20,385 nt of DNA from Anaeromyces robustus (lineage: Eukaryota > Neocallimastigomycota > Neocallimastigomycetes > Neocallimastigales > Neocallimastigaceae): positions 1 through 20,385 of the forward strand of contig MCFG01000638.1 in NCBI GenBank assembly GCA_002104895.1. The letters run 5' to 3'. The position numbers and the translations under genes are program-made. This document shows, one piece after another, positions 18,584 to 20,385 of the stretch (position 1 is its first letter; each line of letters begins with the position of its first letter). Below the pieces are notes generated by a model that was given only the letters and a program-made list of their open reading frames with translations, searched no databases and was not told the origin of the DNA.

Positions 18584-20086
18584 TTAATAATATTTGACTT
18601 TAAAAAGATTATTAAATTTTTTATTGGATGTTGACCTAATTGTAGAATAAAATAGTTCATTATATTCCTCTGGCCATTCTTCCTCCCAATCTTGTTTACA
18701 ATCATTTTCAGTATGTTCAAAACATAGGGTATTTTCTTGAGGATCATAGGTTAATGGTAAATATTCTTTTGTTAATTCTATTAAAATAGAAATAATAAAT
18801 TTAGACTCATTATTATACATTAAGCATCCAATAATACAACATCTTATCATCATATTATTAAAATAATTATCTTCAAGTGAATCAATTTCACTTTTATAAA
18901 TTATATAATCAGGATTTTTTAACATTTTTGGAAGTTCAATATCATTTAAATAGTTTGTAGCAAATGTTGTGGCAAATGTATCTACTTCTTCATATGAATA
19001 ATAATATGTATTAGGAAATAGATGAAAAGTTTTTGTTAAATTATGGTTAATATTAAATAAATCCTTGTTACCAAACCATAAATCATCTTTTTTAAAATAA
19101 GCAGTATCTTCTCTATCCTTTTTTATTTTATCTTTAATTAAGTTATATTCATCTTCATTAATTATCTCAAAATTACTTAAATCTTTAGGAAAATTATACT
19201 TTTCGAAATAATAATTAAATAATTTATATTTATCTTCAATAGAAGTTTTATCTTGTAAAAGGTATAACAATTCATCTCCACAAATACTATTAAATAATTT
19301 CTCTATATTTTCATCAGGATGTTTAAAATAAAAAACATTAGGTTTATAAATTATTAAAGAATATTTATTTAATAAATTTATAGGATAATATGGTTTGATA
19401 CGAAAATCTCTAAAACAATAATCATTTTCAAAATTATTAATGACATTAGATATTATATATTCTAAAGCTTTAATATCTCTATCAAAATAACTTTTTATTC
19501 TATATGAAAAATAAAATTTACCTATATATTTATTAATATTTATTATATTAATATTTTCTTTAAAATAAAACATTTCAACGAAAACCATATAAATTATTAA
19601 ATCATAAGGTAAATCATCAGATTTAAAAAAATCAAGAATTTTATATGAAATGTGGTTATATTTTAATAAATAATACAATGGAAGATTTGAATAGTCATCT
19701 AAATATTTTAAAACATCGTAATTAATATTATCATTAACCAATTTATTTACAATGTATTCATTTAATAATAATAGCGTAAATCCTTTAGAATTATCATCAT
19801 TTTTTTTATATAAATGAAAGAATCTTTCATAGTGTTTATCATCATATTTTTTATATAAATGAATGAATCTTTCATATTGTTTATCATTATATATTTTAAA
19901 ATATTGATTGTTCATTAAACTTATATCTATTACATATTCATGATATTTTACATTTTTATATCTAAATAAAGGTTCATATAGATATATTCCTTTTAAAGAA
20001 AGATTATACAATAAATCAAAATCACATGAATCACTTTTTAATTCTTTGAAAAATTGGGTTGTATTTTTTTCTTTCTCTATATCCAT
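18584..20086 (-). CDS. Uncharacterised 500-residue protein
   Basis: Single uninterrupted exon starting MDIEKEKNTTQFFKELKSDS and ending FNNLFKVKYY. I do not recognise a family. It is rich in Tyr, Asn, Lys, Asp and Phe, has no signal peptide or clear membrane helix, and is probably a soluble intracellular protein. Residues 68-82 and 83-97 are a 15-residue tandem duplication (YERFIHLYKK / YERFFHLYKK). Residues about 101-155 have a helix-turn-helix rhythm (GFTLLLLNEYIVNKL, LPLYYLLKYN) faintly like ankyrin-type repeats, which gut fungi have in large numbers; this is an impression only. A second small echo, TFATTFAT, occurs in the C-terminal third, and the tail is acidic with tryptophans (DWEEEWPEEYNE). 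Length, composition and lack of in-frame stops in such AT-rich DNA make it a real gene. Confidence 0.75.
   Translation of the reverse strand: MDIEKEKNTTQFFKELKSDSCDFDLLYNLSLKGIYLYEPLFRYKNVKYHEYVIDISLMNNQYFKIYNDKQYERFIHLYKKYDDKHYERFFHLYKKNDDNSKGFTLLLLNEYIVNKLVNDNINYDVLKYLDDYSNLPLYYLLKYNHISYKILDFFKSDDLPYDLIIYMVFVEMFYFKENINIININKYIGKFYFSYRIKSYFDRDIKALEYIISNVINNFENDYCFRDFRIKPYYPINLLNKYSLIIYKPNVFYFKHPDENIEKLFNSICGDELLYLLQDKTSIEDKYKLFNYYFEKYNFPKDLSNFEIINEDEYNLIKDKIKKDREDTAYFKKDDLWFGNKDLFNINHNLTKTFHLFPNTYYYSYEEVDTFATTFATNYLNDIELPKMLKNPDYIIYKSEIDSLEDNYFNNMMIRCCIIGCLMYNNESKFIISILIELTKEYLPLTYDPQENTLCFEHTENDCKQDWEEEWPEEYNELFYSTIRSTSNKKFNNLFKVKYY
19794..19883 (-). repeat. 45-bp in-frame tandem duplication in the 500-residue protein gene
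   Basis: Units 19794-19838 and 19839-19883 are nearly identical and keep the reading frame, adding 15 residues. Twelve of 15 encoded residues agree. Confidence 0.85.
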
Positions 20087-20194
20087 TTATTTTATCACAA
20101 CTATAATAAAGAAAATAAAAATCATTTTATATTATCATTTTTTCCTTTTTTCATATTCATTTATTATATTTAATTTTATAATTGATTGTCCTTG

Positions 20195-20225
<31 letters not shown>

Positions 20226-20275
20226 TTTATGTAATCTTTCAAGCAAATATTTCTATATTAAAGTATTTTCATCCA
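20087..20275. other. Upstream region of the 500-residue protein gene
   Basis: AT-rich DNA with a long A run (about 20194-20219). It should contain the minus-strand gene's promoter, but no specific motif can be named. Confidence 0.45.
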
Positions 20276-20385
20276 TATAATATTATATTATATTATATTA
20301 TATTATATTATATTATATTATATTATATTATATTATATTATATTATATTATATATTATATTATATTATATTATATTATTATTATA
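20276..20385. repeat. (TATTA)n pentanucleotide array running off the window
   Basis: About twenty TATTA units with one small interruption near 20352, continuing to the end of the window. Confidence 0.9.

Overview
The window looks like nuclear DNA of an anaerobic gut fungus (Neocallimastigomycota). Non-coding DNA is almost pure A+T, full of homopolymers and simple repeats. Genes have short GT-AG introns. The gene content also fits that group: an M13 metallopeptidase, an 'AAA-ATPase-like' plus PD-(D/E)XK protein of the kind expanded in gut fungi, a CotH-like scrap, and Ty1/copia and LINE retroelements. This assignment is inferred from composition and protein families; no species marker is present.

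Layout. 1-2237: AT-rich DNA holding a degenerate tRNA-like sequence, a probable terminal exon of an unknown minus-strand gene (1428-1610) and a cluster of palindromes. 2238-5259: broken Ty1/copia element with integrase, reverse transcriptase, RNase H and a 3' LTR. 5389-7996: seven exons encoding the C-terminal 553 residues of an M13 (neprilysin-type) zinc peptidase; its N-terminal exons are not where they should be, and the copia LTR ends about 130 bp upstream. 8206-8720: large (TAAAA)n array. 8752-9771: 3' end of a LINE with poly(A) tail. 9772-12066: AT desert with a CotH-kinase relic (about 11146-11590) and a patch (11930-12066) that shares sequence with the LINE 3' region.

12121-15255: the most unusual stretch. 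Two diverged direct repeats of about 520 bp flank about 2.1 kb containing a palindromic (AAT)n/(ATT)n array, a short secretion-signal-like reading frame and a GC-richer island (about 13446-14274) with hairpin-forming leader and a coiled-coil reading frame.

15920-17662 (minus): intact single-exon AAA-ATPase-like/PD-(D/E)XK protein. 18584-20086 (minus): intact single-exon 500-residue protein with no recognised family. The window ends in a (TATTA)n array. The genes do not form a pathway. This reads as a gene-poor, retroelement-rich region in which at least one host gene (M13) has probably been disrupted or split by insertion.
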